Source of the DNA: Juglans regia
Taxonomy: Eukaryota > Streptophyta > Magnoliopsida > Fagales > Juglandaceae
DNA length: 64,000 nt
NCBI RefSeq assembly: GCF_001411555.2
Contig: NC_049905.1
Coordinates: forward strand, 13,268,586-13,332,585
Reading direction: 5' to 3'
Shown here one piece after another: positions 21,659 through 31,799 of the stretch. The stretch's first letter is position 1. Each line of letters begins with the position of its first letter. The translations under genes were made by a program, and so were the position numbers. The notes beneath the pieces were generated by a model. It was not told where the DNA came from. It saw nothing but the letters and a program-made list of their open reading frames with translations, and did not search any database.

Positions 21659-23526
21659 ATGACTGGAATGCCATTATTTGAGTATAAACATGTAAGGGAA
21701 TGTGTAAGGTTTCCCACTAACATTCTTTTCGTGCAGCACATTACGATATCTCATTGGATTGACTCATTACCAAAAGGGATAGCAGATAACTCATCCGTTG
21801 TGTTGCAAGCCATGCAACAACAGTTTGAGCGGTTGAACTTTATGTTAAGTGAAGTGAGGGATATGATGCATCATCAAGAAATAGTGATTAGAAATTTATA
21901 GAAGAGATAGGAGGAGACGTGAGCTTAATATTGAATATGAGTGTAAGAATGAAGAGTATGGTGAGTCTCTTGTTACCGGGCATGCTCTGAATACACAAAT
22001 TAGGATGGATGATACAGTGTAGCGAATAGAGAACATTTTTCATACAAGATGTCATATCAACAACCAGGTATGTAGTATGATCATTGATGAGAGGAATTCT
22101 ATTAATTTGGCTGGTACTATTTTAGTTGAGAAATTGTATTTACCTACCTTGAAACACCCTAGACCATACAAGTTGCAGTGGTTGAGTGATTGTGGAGAGG
22201 TTAGGATAAATAAGCAAGTGCTAGTTTCTTTTTCAATTGGAAAATACCAGGATCTGGTGCTTTGGGAAGTAGTGCCTATGCATGCTGGCCATATTTTGTT
22301 GGGAAAGCCGTGACAGTATGATAGGAAAGTGGTCCTTGATTGGTTAAGGAACATTCACAGTTTTGAAAATTATCAAAAAACAATCAAACTTGCTCATTTA
22401 ACTCCAATATAAGTCCATGAGGACCAACCAGAGCTGAAAAGTGAGATTGAAAGAAAAAAGATTGAGTAAAAGTGAGGATGAGATGGAGGAAAAAAAATAG
22501 TGAAACTGAAAGGGAGAGAGAGAAAAAAATGAGAGAGAAAAATGATAAGGGTGAGGTTGAAATCTCAAGAAAAAAAGAGAATGAGTTGAAAAATAATTGT
22601 GAGCCCGAGAATTCAAAAAAGATGAGAATGAAACAAAAAAAGTGAGTGAAAATGAAAAAAAGAGTGAGAGGAAAAAAATGAATGAGGCTGAAATATCAAG
22701 AGAAAGAGAGAGTGAAAAAGAAAATAGAGAGGTGGCTGAGAGTCAAGAAAAAAGAATGGAGCCCCGAGAGGAAAAAGAAAGAGAGATTGCAGAGAAAAAC
22801 AGAAAGACAATATTAAATTTTTATTGTGAGTTAAATTTACTCATTTTGTTCTTGATTGAATTTTTAAACTTATCAAAGGTAAATCACAACATTTGTGGCG
22901 TTCCTCCTTATAATCTGGGTTCTTGAGACAGATTATTTGACGGGTTTAGATTTTAATATAATCTACGTTCTTGAAACTAGTTCTCAACGGGTCTAGATTC
23001 TCCATCCATTGACTTGATTTTTGACTTTCTTGGGTGAGTTTTCAAATTGATTATGCATTCAAGAGATTCCATTCTCACGAGTTCAACTGAAACTAAAAAT
23101 TGAGGTTGCTCAAAAAAAGATGAAGAAAAAGAGAGTGACAGAAAAAAAAAAAAAAAAAAAATTGAAAAGAAAAAAGAGAGTGAAAGGGAAAAGGAGAATG
23201 AAAAAGAAAAAAACAGTGGAAAGAAAATAGAGAGTAAGGAAATTGAGAGAAAGACAAAGATAAAAGTGAGTTTTTATATTAAGGCGAGTTTTAATACTAA
23301 CGAACTTGATGTATCTATGCCTAGTATTGTTGTTTCTTTGTTGCAGAGATATGTGGTCGTGTTTCCTAGTAATGTGTTTAGTGGATTGCCACCTGTTAAG
23401 GAGATAGAACATTACATTGATTTTGTGCTAGGTGCGATAATTCCTACCCAACCTTTCTTTGAATAACATGAGTGCTTGACACACTTGAAGAGACAATGTA
23501 AGTTGTTGACTAGAATGCATGCTAAG
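21659..23526 (+). pseudogene. gag, protease, linker and RT-start remnants of the Ty3/gypsy element
   Basis: 21659-21901 resembles the gag start (MQQQFERLNFMLSEVRDMM). 22072-22313 resembles the protease-RT connection (HPRPYKLQWLSDCGEV, VVPMHAGHILLGKP), with a TGA at 22311-22313. 22420-23270 is a very AG-rich stretch corresponding to the Lys/Glu/Ser-rich linker of this family; it is interrupted by an LTR fragment at 22804-23082. 23341-23465 is the RT start (FSGLPPVKEIEHYIDF). After a stop it jumps to the end of RNase H (HLKRQ..., about 23470-23526). All frames are interrupted. Confidence 0.7.
22804..23082 (+). repeat. Third, partial LTR copy inside the coding region
   Basis: Similar to the right part of both LTRs, beginning at the equivalent of 'agacaatattgaat' (20633) and ending at 'cacgagttcaac', close to the LTR 3' end. 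It replaces or interrupts the Lys/Glu-rich linker. It has no leading U3 part, so it is not a solo LTR. Confidence 0.7.
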
Positions 23527-26500
23527 TGTAACACCACGTATAATCATGGAAAACTTATTCATTAGAAATAATCATGGAAAACTTATTCATACTTTTTCCT
23601 CTTTCATTGGCATAGGTTCTAATAATCGGGCAAAACTTCTAGCTCTTCTTCATGGGCTCCAGGTTTGTAAATCTTTATCCCTTAATTTTGTGCATATCGA
23701 GCTTGATTCTATGAATGTTATATCCTGGTGGAAGAGCAAGAGATGTGGGGTGTGGTATCTGGAGGATTTCTGGGAGGAAATAATCGACATTATGGACTCC
23801 ATGACCTACTCGATAAACCATGTTTTTAGAGAGGGAAATAAAGTTGATGATTGGTTAGCCAAACAGAGAGCTTCTGGAAAAGACTTAACAGTTTCGCAAT
23901 TAACGGAGACTCCCCGTGCATTGCGGGGTCTTATCCGTATGGATTACTCAGGTTTACCGTCTTTGCGTTTTAGTTAGTTTCGAGTTTTTGTTGTTTGTCG
24001 TTTTTTTGTTGTTGTTGTTTTTGTTAGTTTTTTTCCGGCTAGGTTTTTCCTGCATGCTGGGTTTATCGTTTGTACCCCAGATGCTTGTCTTTGTAACCAC
24101 GGTTTTCCTCCGCCACAAGTGAGGGCTATTAATAAAATTGGGGAGGGGTCACTAGTGTTAGGTGACCCTAACTTTTCTATTAAAAAAAAAAAATTAAAAA
24201 ATTTATTCTCTTGTTTTAAAATTGGTTGGATTTTTAGTGGGTTTATTTTTATGATTTTAATTTTGTGAAAACTATTCTAAAGTGCTTTCTTATAATTGAT
24301 TATTGTAATACATTTAAATTGTTTTTCATATTAAATTAACTTATTGTTGGGTTTAATTATTTATTTTCATTTTAATCATTATGTTTGAATTATTTTATTT
24401 TACTTCCTGTTTTAAAATCGTTTCCGTTGGATCATTTTTGTGACCCAAGATATGAGGATTGGACCTCATTTCTTTCCCTACATTTTCTCTTTCCTCTTTT
24501 CTTTTTCTTCTTTTCTTCTTTTCCTTTCTTTCTTTTTCTTTTTCTTCCCCTGCTTCCTCCACAACCCCCCCCTTCCTTGTGCGATTTTTTCTCCTTCCCC
24601 CAAGCCGTAGCCAAAAATTTAACATTCTACTGTGGCCAAATAGAGCTAGAGACACACATGCTCTGCCTGCCTCCGTCGCGCTTCCCAGCCACCATCTTCT
24701 CACCACATCATCCTCGACCTCCTAGCAACCCATTGAACCCAACCCCACCTCTGATCTGTCACCGGTGAAGCCCCACCATCAATATTTTCGTTTTGGGTAT
24801 TTTAGCCTTTGACCGCCCTCTACGCCACCACCCACGGCCAACCACCACCACTACTAGCTTCACCGACATCCCTAAACCCTACCCTATCAATTTCGAGTTT
24901 TCGTTTACACCTGTTCAAAAGTGGGCTTTTGAGACCCAAGGCCACAGTGCATTTGGCACTGTTTTGTTGCTGCGTTGCCACTTCTAGCACCTCCGTGATC
25001 TTTCAAAACTTATATTATAACATTGTAAGTATTTTTCCCAAAGAAATTTTGAGATTTAAATGCATTTCTGCACTAATTCATATTTACTGTGAATTTGTTG
25101 GTTGTGCCGGACTGAGTCCGATGAGTAAGGGGTCGGTTGGATTGGATGATGGAGTTGTTTGTATGAGATTGGTTTATGCTATGAAATTTGTTGGCTGTTT
25201 CGGATTTAAATATTGGTGATTTTTAGGAAGTGATGATATATTTTGAGATTATGAGGGTTTAAAGTTTTGAGATATTAAAATAGGTTATTTTAGAAGTTTA
25301 GAATTAAATATTGAAATCTGTGATTGATTGAAAACTTACGGAAATTATGTGATTATTTTTATAGGTGATGATTTATTTTTTACTCGACATTTTTTAGGAA
25401 AATTCTGAAAAGCTAAGTTGTCCAAATAAGCGGGGTTCCTATGCTAGGTTTTATACAAGTTAATAAGACTGAGGTTGACCTTATGAAAACTTGCATATTT
25501 TGTGATGTAATGGGAAATTGGGAAAAACAAAGATCAATCTCGGTCGCTTATCTGCACTATTCATCAAATCTTTATGAAAAAAGAAAAATATGTTCTCACA
25601 TGCATTGTGTAGACATGAGCTAAATTCTATCATGTGGTTTCTGAAATCTGAAAAAGTGAGCGATATTGAGAATATGGAAAATTGTGCATTTATTTAGAAA
25701 GATGTTCTGGCTTTTTTTTGTCAGTGTATGTAAACTGTCTGATTCTGTTTTGGTACTCTGTATTATTTTGATATAACATCTGAAAATCTTTGGCATGGTG
25801 TATTGATATTTGTATATGACTTTGTCTCTGCTTTGCTCTGCTCTGTTCTGCTCTGTTATGCTCTGCTCTGTTTGGGTTGGTACCAACTTCTCTGTCTCTG
25901 AGTACATCCACTTTGGAAACAAAGTGGTTTTATTATGGTCTTTCTTGTGTGCACACTCGGGGCTCCGAGAAGAATAAAGGAACGATTTCACCTCTGTCTC
26001 TGCCTGGTTTGGCCACCGGGGTTAGCACAACCCTACCACGGGGGTGAAACATGGTCTCTGCTCTATTTGATGCTCTGTTTTGATCTGATGTTGATACTCA
26101 GTTTATGTTATGCCAAAGTATTATGGGTTTTACGTGTCTTAAAATCATCGCTCTGTTACTTTTGAAAATATGTTCTGCTCTGCATGATAACTCTGGAACA
26201 TATTTTGTTCTACATGCTATACTTTGTAAATGCTCATGTTTGCACGCTAGCATATGTCATCTGCTTTCTGGGTTGTTGATAACTCACTCCCTATCTTCAT
26301 AATATTTTTCAGATGATATGGAGAGTCCAACTGAGAACCTGGATTAGATTGGTGAGCATGATTAAGCTGAGAGAGGATGTTAGAAGAAGGAATTATGATG
26401 TCCTTTAGTTTTAATGTCTTTTAGATTTAATTATATCTTGGGCTTGGGTTTAGTAAGACTATGAAAGTATTAGTTTGGTTTGTTATGATTATCGGGAGAT

Positions 26501-26684
26501 TTTGGACTCCTTAGTTTATTTTGCTGCAGTAATGACTTTGTAGAGTTTTCAATGTGATTATTTAGAGTACAAGAGATTGAGTTTTGCTAATAAAGTTTTG
26601 GAATTTTATTTTAGTTGTGTTGGGAAACATGTTCTTAAGTGATAGGTAGCAATTCTCCAGGCCAACCGGGTTTGGGGCGTTACA
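23527..26684 (+). mobile_element. Solo LTR of the LARD family, interrupted by an L1 fragment
   Basis: The LTR starts TGTAACACCACGTAT at 23527-23541, is interrupted by an L1 3' fragment, and continues from about 24194 to GGGGCGTTACA ending at 26684. The body matches the reverse complement of 2053-4869 in order: leader-like GC block at 24600-25000, splice-like TTGTAAGTATT, CTCTGCTCTG repeats near 25830-25870. About 50 LTR bases next to the L1 are missing. Flanks are CTAAG before and AAGTG after, an eroded duplication at best. The host RNase H frame resumes exactly at 26685. Confidence 0.8.
23542..24193 (+). mobile_element. 5'-truncated L1 fragment with RNase H, 3' UTR and poly(A)
   Basis: A frame at about 23560-23977 has RNase H character of plant L1 ORF2 ends (RAKLLALLHGLQ, HIELDSMNVISWW, HVFREGNKVDDWLAK). 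It stops at TAG 23975-23977. A 3' UTR with AATAAAATT near 24130 and a poly(A) at 24182-24193 follow. The first bases contain a short duplication: 'aatcatggaaaacttattcat' appears twice, about 28 bp apart. It is inserted about 15 bp inside the LARD-family LTR. Confidence 0.75.
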
Positions 26685-27763
26685 AAGTGGGAAGATTGTA
26701 TTGAGACTTTTCCTCATGTAATCAAATACACACATGGTGAGGAAAATTTTGTGGTTAATGAATGCATTAGTAAGAAGGCATATCCTTATATTTATTTTAA
26801 ATGCAAAGTTATTGAGATTTGAATATGATAAGAAATTACATGCTAATGACGATGACTTTGCTAGTGTGTATGGAACATGTGAGAAATCATCTTTTGGTAA
26901 GTTCTATAAACTAGATTGATACTTGTTTAGAGATAATAGACTTTATGTGCCTACTAGTTTTATGCGTAAGTTGCTTGTGTGTGATAGACATGGTGGTGTG
27001 TTAGGTAACTTTGATATAAGGAAACTTTAGACGTGTTGCATGAAAGTTTGTGGAAGTATCATTTATCATTCATTATTAACATGTTGCATGAACGTTTGTC
27101 GGAATATTGCTTGCCATTTATTGAGTTTGAATATAATAGGAGTGATCATTTTGGTGTAAGGAAAACTGTATATGTGTTTCATGAACGTTTGTGAGGATAT
27201 CATTTGTCATTCATTGAATTGTTACATGGACGTTTGTAGGAGTATTATTTACCCTTATTAGAGTGTGCATATAATAAAACCTTGCATACTACTATTTCTT
27301 ATTCTCCTTTTAAAATTATTTATGGTTTTAATGCACTTACTCCTTTAGCTTTGATACTTTTGCTTGTTGATGATAGGAATTGCTTGGATGGACCTTTTCA
27401 AATTCTTGAGAAAATTAATGATAATGCATATAAAGTAGATCTTCCCTGTGAGTATCATGTTTTTACTACTTTCAATGTTTCTGTTCGTTCTCCAATTGAT
27501 ATAGGTGAAGATTCGAGGTCGAATCTTTTTTATGAGAGAGGGAATGATGAGAACTAAGATGTGCCTAGTCTTAAAGCTCCTTTGCAAGTTCCAGATTGGC
27601 CAATTACAAAATCAAGAACCAAGAAGATCAATGAAGCAATGTAAGAATTGGTGCAATCTACTTGGGATGAAGCTAGCAAGAGCCCAACACTCAAGATGGG
27701 TTTGAAAGAAGGAGAACCGATTTTGATTCAATTGATACAAGCTGTGGAAGACATAACTTAGAG
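26685..27763 (+). pseudogene. RNase H end and integrase remnants of the Ty3/gypsy element
   Basis: It opens with KWEDCIETFPHVIKYTHGEE, the RNase H C-terminus typical of this family. Integrase-like pieces follow (LHANDDDFASVYGTCEKSS, RDNRLCVPT, SPFKIIYGFNALTPL, NDNAYKVDLP). The middle of the integrase, with the catalytic D,D,E residues, is absent. In its place a motif around 'LHERL.EY.LPFIE' is repeated about four times (27030-27265). The frame extends into the 3' LTR and ends at TAG 27759-27761 or nearby. Several stops make it a pseudogene. Confidence 0.7.
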
Positions 27764-28326
27764 TTATTGTTTGAGCCTATTGGTATTGAAGACTTTCAAT
27801 TTGTTTAAATCATTTAAATGATTTATTTTATTAGTTATAGGAATTAGTCTAGAATAATTAGACTTAAACATGTTTGACCCACATATGTTTTATTTTGTTG
27901 AATTAGGATTTCAAGAATTATTATAGCCACGACACTATTCATACATGAGCATTTTTGGGTAAAATGGGCCTTGTTTTGGTCTGGGATTAATTGGGGTTTA
28001 GGTATTTAAATACCTTGTAGCTGTCCAACACAAGCTCTCTTTAGACAATATTGAATTTTCATTGTGAGTTGAGTTTACTCATCTTGTTTTCTATTGAACT
28101 TTTGAACTTATCAAAAGTAAATCACAACCTTTGTGGCATTTCTCCTTGTAATCTAGTTCTTGAGATAGGTTATTCAACGAGTCTAGATTTTAATATAATA
28201 TAGGTTTTTGAAACGAGTTCTCGATGGGTCTAGATTCTCCATCAATTGACTTATTTTTTACTTTCTTGAGTGAATTTTTAAATTAATTGTAGATTTAAAA
28301 GATTTTATTCCCACGGATTCATTTCA
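27545..28326 (+). repeat. 3' LTR of the Ty3/gypsy element (782 bp)
   Basis: Begins TGATGAGAACTAAG and ends TTCATTTCA, followed by the TSD CACTG. It aligns with 20122-20918 with many point changes and short gaps, so the insertion is old. As in the 5' copy, the first about 217 bases encode the polyprotein C-terminus. Confidence 0.88.
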
Positions 28327-28450
28327 CACTGTTTCCAATTCTAGTATGCAGACCGGGCATGTGTCATCCTTATGGTTGGCTTTTTAGTAGCATTATTAGC
28401 CACTTTCTATAGAATTGTTCTCACCGCTCTAGCGTCTAGGAAATGCACAT

Positions 28451-31400
28451 ATAGAGAACGCTCAGAATGACGTAGGTGTGGGGATTGAATAGTTGAATTG
28501 AAACAAAGGTGTTTAATGTTTGAGTAAAGCTACATAGCAGCCTACTGTAGCACATCAGCCTTAGCACACCTGAGCTGGTTTTTTTTTTTTCTCTACACAC
28601 TTGAGCAGCTCACTATATCACATCAGATGTGGCACATCAGCCGATCCACACGTTAGGTGTGCTGCGACTGCAACGGCTGATATAAAGATTTATTCGTAAT
28701 GTTTATCTACTTTATTTGAGCTATTTATTTACAAAATCTTAAGCAAATTTATATTATAAGAAAATTTCTTGTTAAACTAATCTGTTTGGATGGTTCAATG
28801 GTTAAAATTCACTTTAGAACTTATAACTCTTTAAATAAACTAATATTAAAAATCTAATTTTTCAACACAGAAAACAAAGAAATGGATCGAAATACTCGAA
28901 TTTGACTAATTTATTTATTTATTTTATTTAAGTTTTAAACTAGTCGAGTTCAAAACACTTGAACAAGATGTAAATTCGAACTAAATCAATTTCATACAAT
29001 ATTTTCTTTTTCCTTTCAATTCAACTCGCCTCTATTTGAATATATCCTATATCCTAATATACCCTCTTACTGTTTATTTTATTTTATTTTATTTTACCTT
29101 CTTTTCCCAGAAGAGTAAGAGAAATGTAGAGTACTTTTTTTTTTTTTTAAATAAAAAAACATTGCATTTAAAAAAAAAAAACTTTAAAAACAGATTTACG
29201 AGATTTTGTAGAAGTCATTTGACATATTATAAATAAGTTTGAATTTGAGATGTTTTTATTAGGATTTGAAAACACAAGGTCCACTGAAAAGAATAATTAT
29301 ATTTAAAAGACTTTACACCACACACCACCATCCATATAGTATAATTTAATTTGAAAGATAAATTTTAAAATTTAAATCTTACAAATCAAATTATGAGATG
29401 TAAATAATATTTTTCAAATAGCACTGCTCGAAAAGAATAATATTAAATTTTGTGTTATATATTTTTTTTAATTTTCGGAAAGTTCTCTCAAGTTTATAAA
29501 TTATAAAAAAATTGAGATAAAACATCTTAACATTTGAAATTGTTATGGTATAAACATAATTGAGTAAAATTCTGAGAGACTTATTAAGATTGCCAAACTC
29601 AGTAACGGTAGGTTTCGAACGCTGGATCTTAGGAAGAGAATTTAAGATTTGATCTTTAAAATCCAAATCTCCTATAATTTCACCAAATCGAATATAAATC
29701 ATTTCCTTGAAATTACAACACCAAGGACGTAGGCAATTTAGGTGAAATGGAGGGTAACTTAAAAAAAATTAAAATCAATAGAGTTGTAATTTTAAAATCC
29801 AAAAATCCTTTTTTTTTTTTTTATCCATATTCAAAATAAAAAATAAATAATAAAGCAACTAACAGCATTAATTCTCTGCAACATGCCCTAATAGTAAATG
29901 AGAACAACAAAGGGTTAATAGCATTAAAAAAGGATCCGTCTTTATGCCATTCCGCAAAAAGTTTTCTGGATTTAAGTTTCACAAATCCAACCCATTTATA
30001 GTTGTTACTTGTTACATCTATGAATATATTAACTAAAATAATCCCATCAAGTTTTTGCATGTGATACGGTATACTTGTTCAGTTTTCTGCAATTTTTTTC
30101 TATCACAATACATCCCTATATTTGAAGAAACTCAATTTGATGCCCTTTACTGGCATGCTTAAATGCAGAGTGATAAAAATGCATGTGCCAACACTGGCAT
30201 TTCTATTCCTCGCCAGTCATAGTCGTCACTCCATTAAAAACCAACAAGAGACATGTAAAAACAATTGAGGCAAAACGTGTTAAGAAAGGCCACAAAATTA
30301 AAAAGATAATATTAAGACAAAAATAAAAAGAAAGGAATAAAAATATCAAACAATTAAAAAGAAACAAGTTACCAAACAAACAAGTTACCAAACCATTCAA
30401 GACATGTTTAAATGCGATCCTTCCATACGCTAGAAATATAAGAGGCGGAAGACACACAAAGAAGCAAAAGAGCAAATCCCTTCTAAAAAACACAATGTCC
30501 TAAAAGAAAGGCATGGAACATAATAATCCTACTTTCAGATGGGTATTTAACGTTTGAGAAACCCACCCAGCAGATCTCCGATGGACCAAAAAAGTGTAGG
30601 ATAAGGCAACAACAATATATCATTGCCTAAAATCCGCAATACCAAGTAAACTATTCAAAAGCATAAAAACTACTAGAGTTACGACACCGCCATCAAAAAA
30701 TTACATAACTCAACTTATTAATTTGTCTCGTGTTCCCTAGGACTTAGAAAGTAAAATGAATTCTATTTTAATACGCAAATAATCTATTTCGAAAAGTTCC
30801 ACAGCAGAAAGATGTCGTTGATACCCAAGGAAATTCCCAACTAAATGAGACCCGGGTATCTGATCCCAAAAATCAACAGCCATTCCAGAAGAATACACAC
30901 ACAGGCACAGGCTAATCGTGACCTCCTCCTAGTGCAACAGCTGGATTTTGCTTCTCCCCAAGGAAGATCATGGAAGTTGGCTAATCCATCAGTAGGTTGC
31001 TACAATCAGAATATCAATGCTATATAGATGCACACCTCCATCAAGTCCTTGCAAAGGTTCGATGCTTGTACAAGCCAATCCATCCCCCTCTCAAATCAGA
31101 GAAGAGTTTCATATTCCCGGAATGCTATGCATATGTAATGGCCAAAAGAAAGTATTTCCATATGTAAGATGATGTTACTGGAAAAAATACTGCTCATCCA
31201 CCCAATGGCAGGCATGAAAACATGTAGGACTTCTTTTTGGTCTGAAGGTGGGCAAAAAATCTAAGAGATCTTGGAAACAAGAAAGATATCTCTAGAACAT
31301 CCTAAAAAGAATGGGATGAACTCATTAGGATGTAGCAAATTCAATGGGTCTTAACCCACCTCACTCTGCTCCCCATTTTTTATGAGAGAACAAAATACAA

Positions 31401-31573
31401 ATTGAGCAAGAACTCATTGGCTGTAGAGCTCAGATAAATGAAATGTGTTTATTTTTGGCTCAAACCTCATTCCAAGTTTTCTAGAAACTCTTTTAATGCG
31501 AATGAAGTTGAGCAATTAAGAAAATGGTCTGTGACCTTGAAAAATTCAGTAGATTGCAATTTAAAATAGTTGT
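28451..31573. other. AT-rich intergenic stretch without recognised genes
   Basis: No frame resembling a protein. A CACATCAGC/GCACACCTGAGC-rich segment at about 28525-28690 has short inverted motifs and may be a small MITE. The rest is AT-rich with A/T runs (29130-29150, 29810-29822). The right part may belong to the 3' UTR or introns of the UBA2-like gene to the right, but I cannot place exons. Confidence 0.4.
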
Positions 31574-31584
31574 AAATTATCAAG

Positions 31585-31790
31585 TGATAAAGGACTTGGG
31601 TTTGGGGTATGCTCCCCCCATGTCTAACAAATCCGCTTGGTGCAAACAATTTCTAGGGGCTATCAGACAGGGAGATTTTCCCCTTGAATTACCCAAAGTG
31701 CACTTGCGGGTAAATCCTTGTCGAGGGTTTGTGCACCCCCGGGATGAGTAGGGACTCTGTTCCCGTACACCCAGTGCCAATAAAAAAAAA
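31585..31790 (+). mobile_element. tRNA-derived SINE with target-site duplication
   Basis: About 206 bp. It begins TGATAAAGGACTTGGGTTTGG, which fits a pol III box A region, and ends CCCAGTGCCAATAAAAAAAAA. Identical 11 bp AAATTATCAAG flanks it at 31574-31584 and 31789-31799, the latter overlapping the tail. The expected box B (GGTTCGAATCC) appears partly deleted near 31620-31640. Internal phrases 'gcaaacaatttctaggggc' and 'gtgcacccccgggat' match a SINE type I recall from woody dicots. It is probably no longer transcribed. Confidence 0.7.
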
Positions 31791-31799
31791 ATTATCAAG

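Larger units (their letters stand above)
20122..28326 (+). mobile_element. Complete but dead Ty3/gypsy element, TSD CACTG
   Basis: Two LTRs (20122-20918 and 27545-28326) in the same orientation are flanked by identical CACTG at 20117-20121 and 28327-28331. Inside are a degraded primer-binding site, gag and protease remnants, a Lys/Glu-rich linker, the first residues of RT, and the RNase H end and integrase remnants. Most of the RT-RNase H core is deleted between about 23465 and 23466. A solo LTR of the 1-4869 family was later inserted at 23527. The element lies in the zf-RVT region of a minus-strand L1. Confidence 0.88.
18259..28450 (-). mobile_element. Minus-strand L1 fragment split by two later insertions
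   Basis: Read on the minus strand from about 28450: zf-RVT sequence up to 28332, the Ty3/gypsy insertion, the second half of zf-RVT and linker at 20121-19614 (including IWLRRN- and RNase H-type GEVIATMRK and LVAEAKGALE segments), the hAT-like insertion, then the rest of RNase H (SYGHLIEAAQ, NLLAKDAL), a short 3' UTR and a poly(A) seen as T's at 18259-18268. Removing the gypsy element and one TSD copy re-establishes one zf-RVT frame across the junction. The 5' end is truncated near 28450. No convincing TSD for this L1 was found. Confidence 0.75.

Noticed and set aside
22642..23412. Lys/Glu-rich and Phe-rich frames
   Set aside because: Low-complexity AG-rich linker of the Ty3/gypsy element and its antisense; not separate genes.
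29391..30493. Minus-strand frames of 79-103 codons
   Set aside because: Composition follows the AT-rich background, with no recognisable domain and no splice or codon-usage support.
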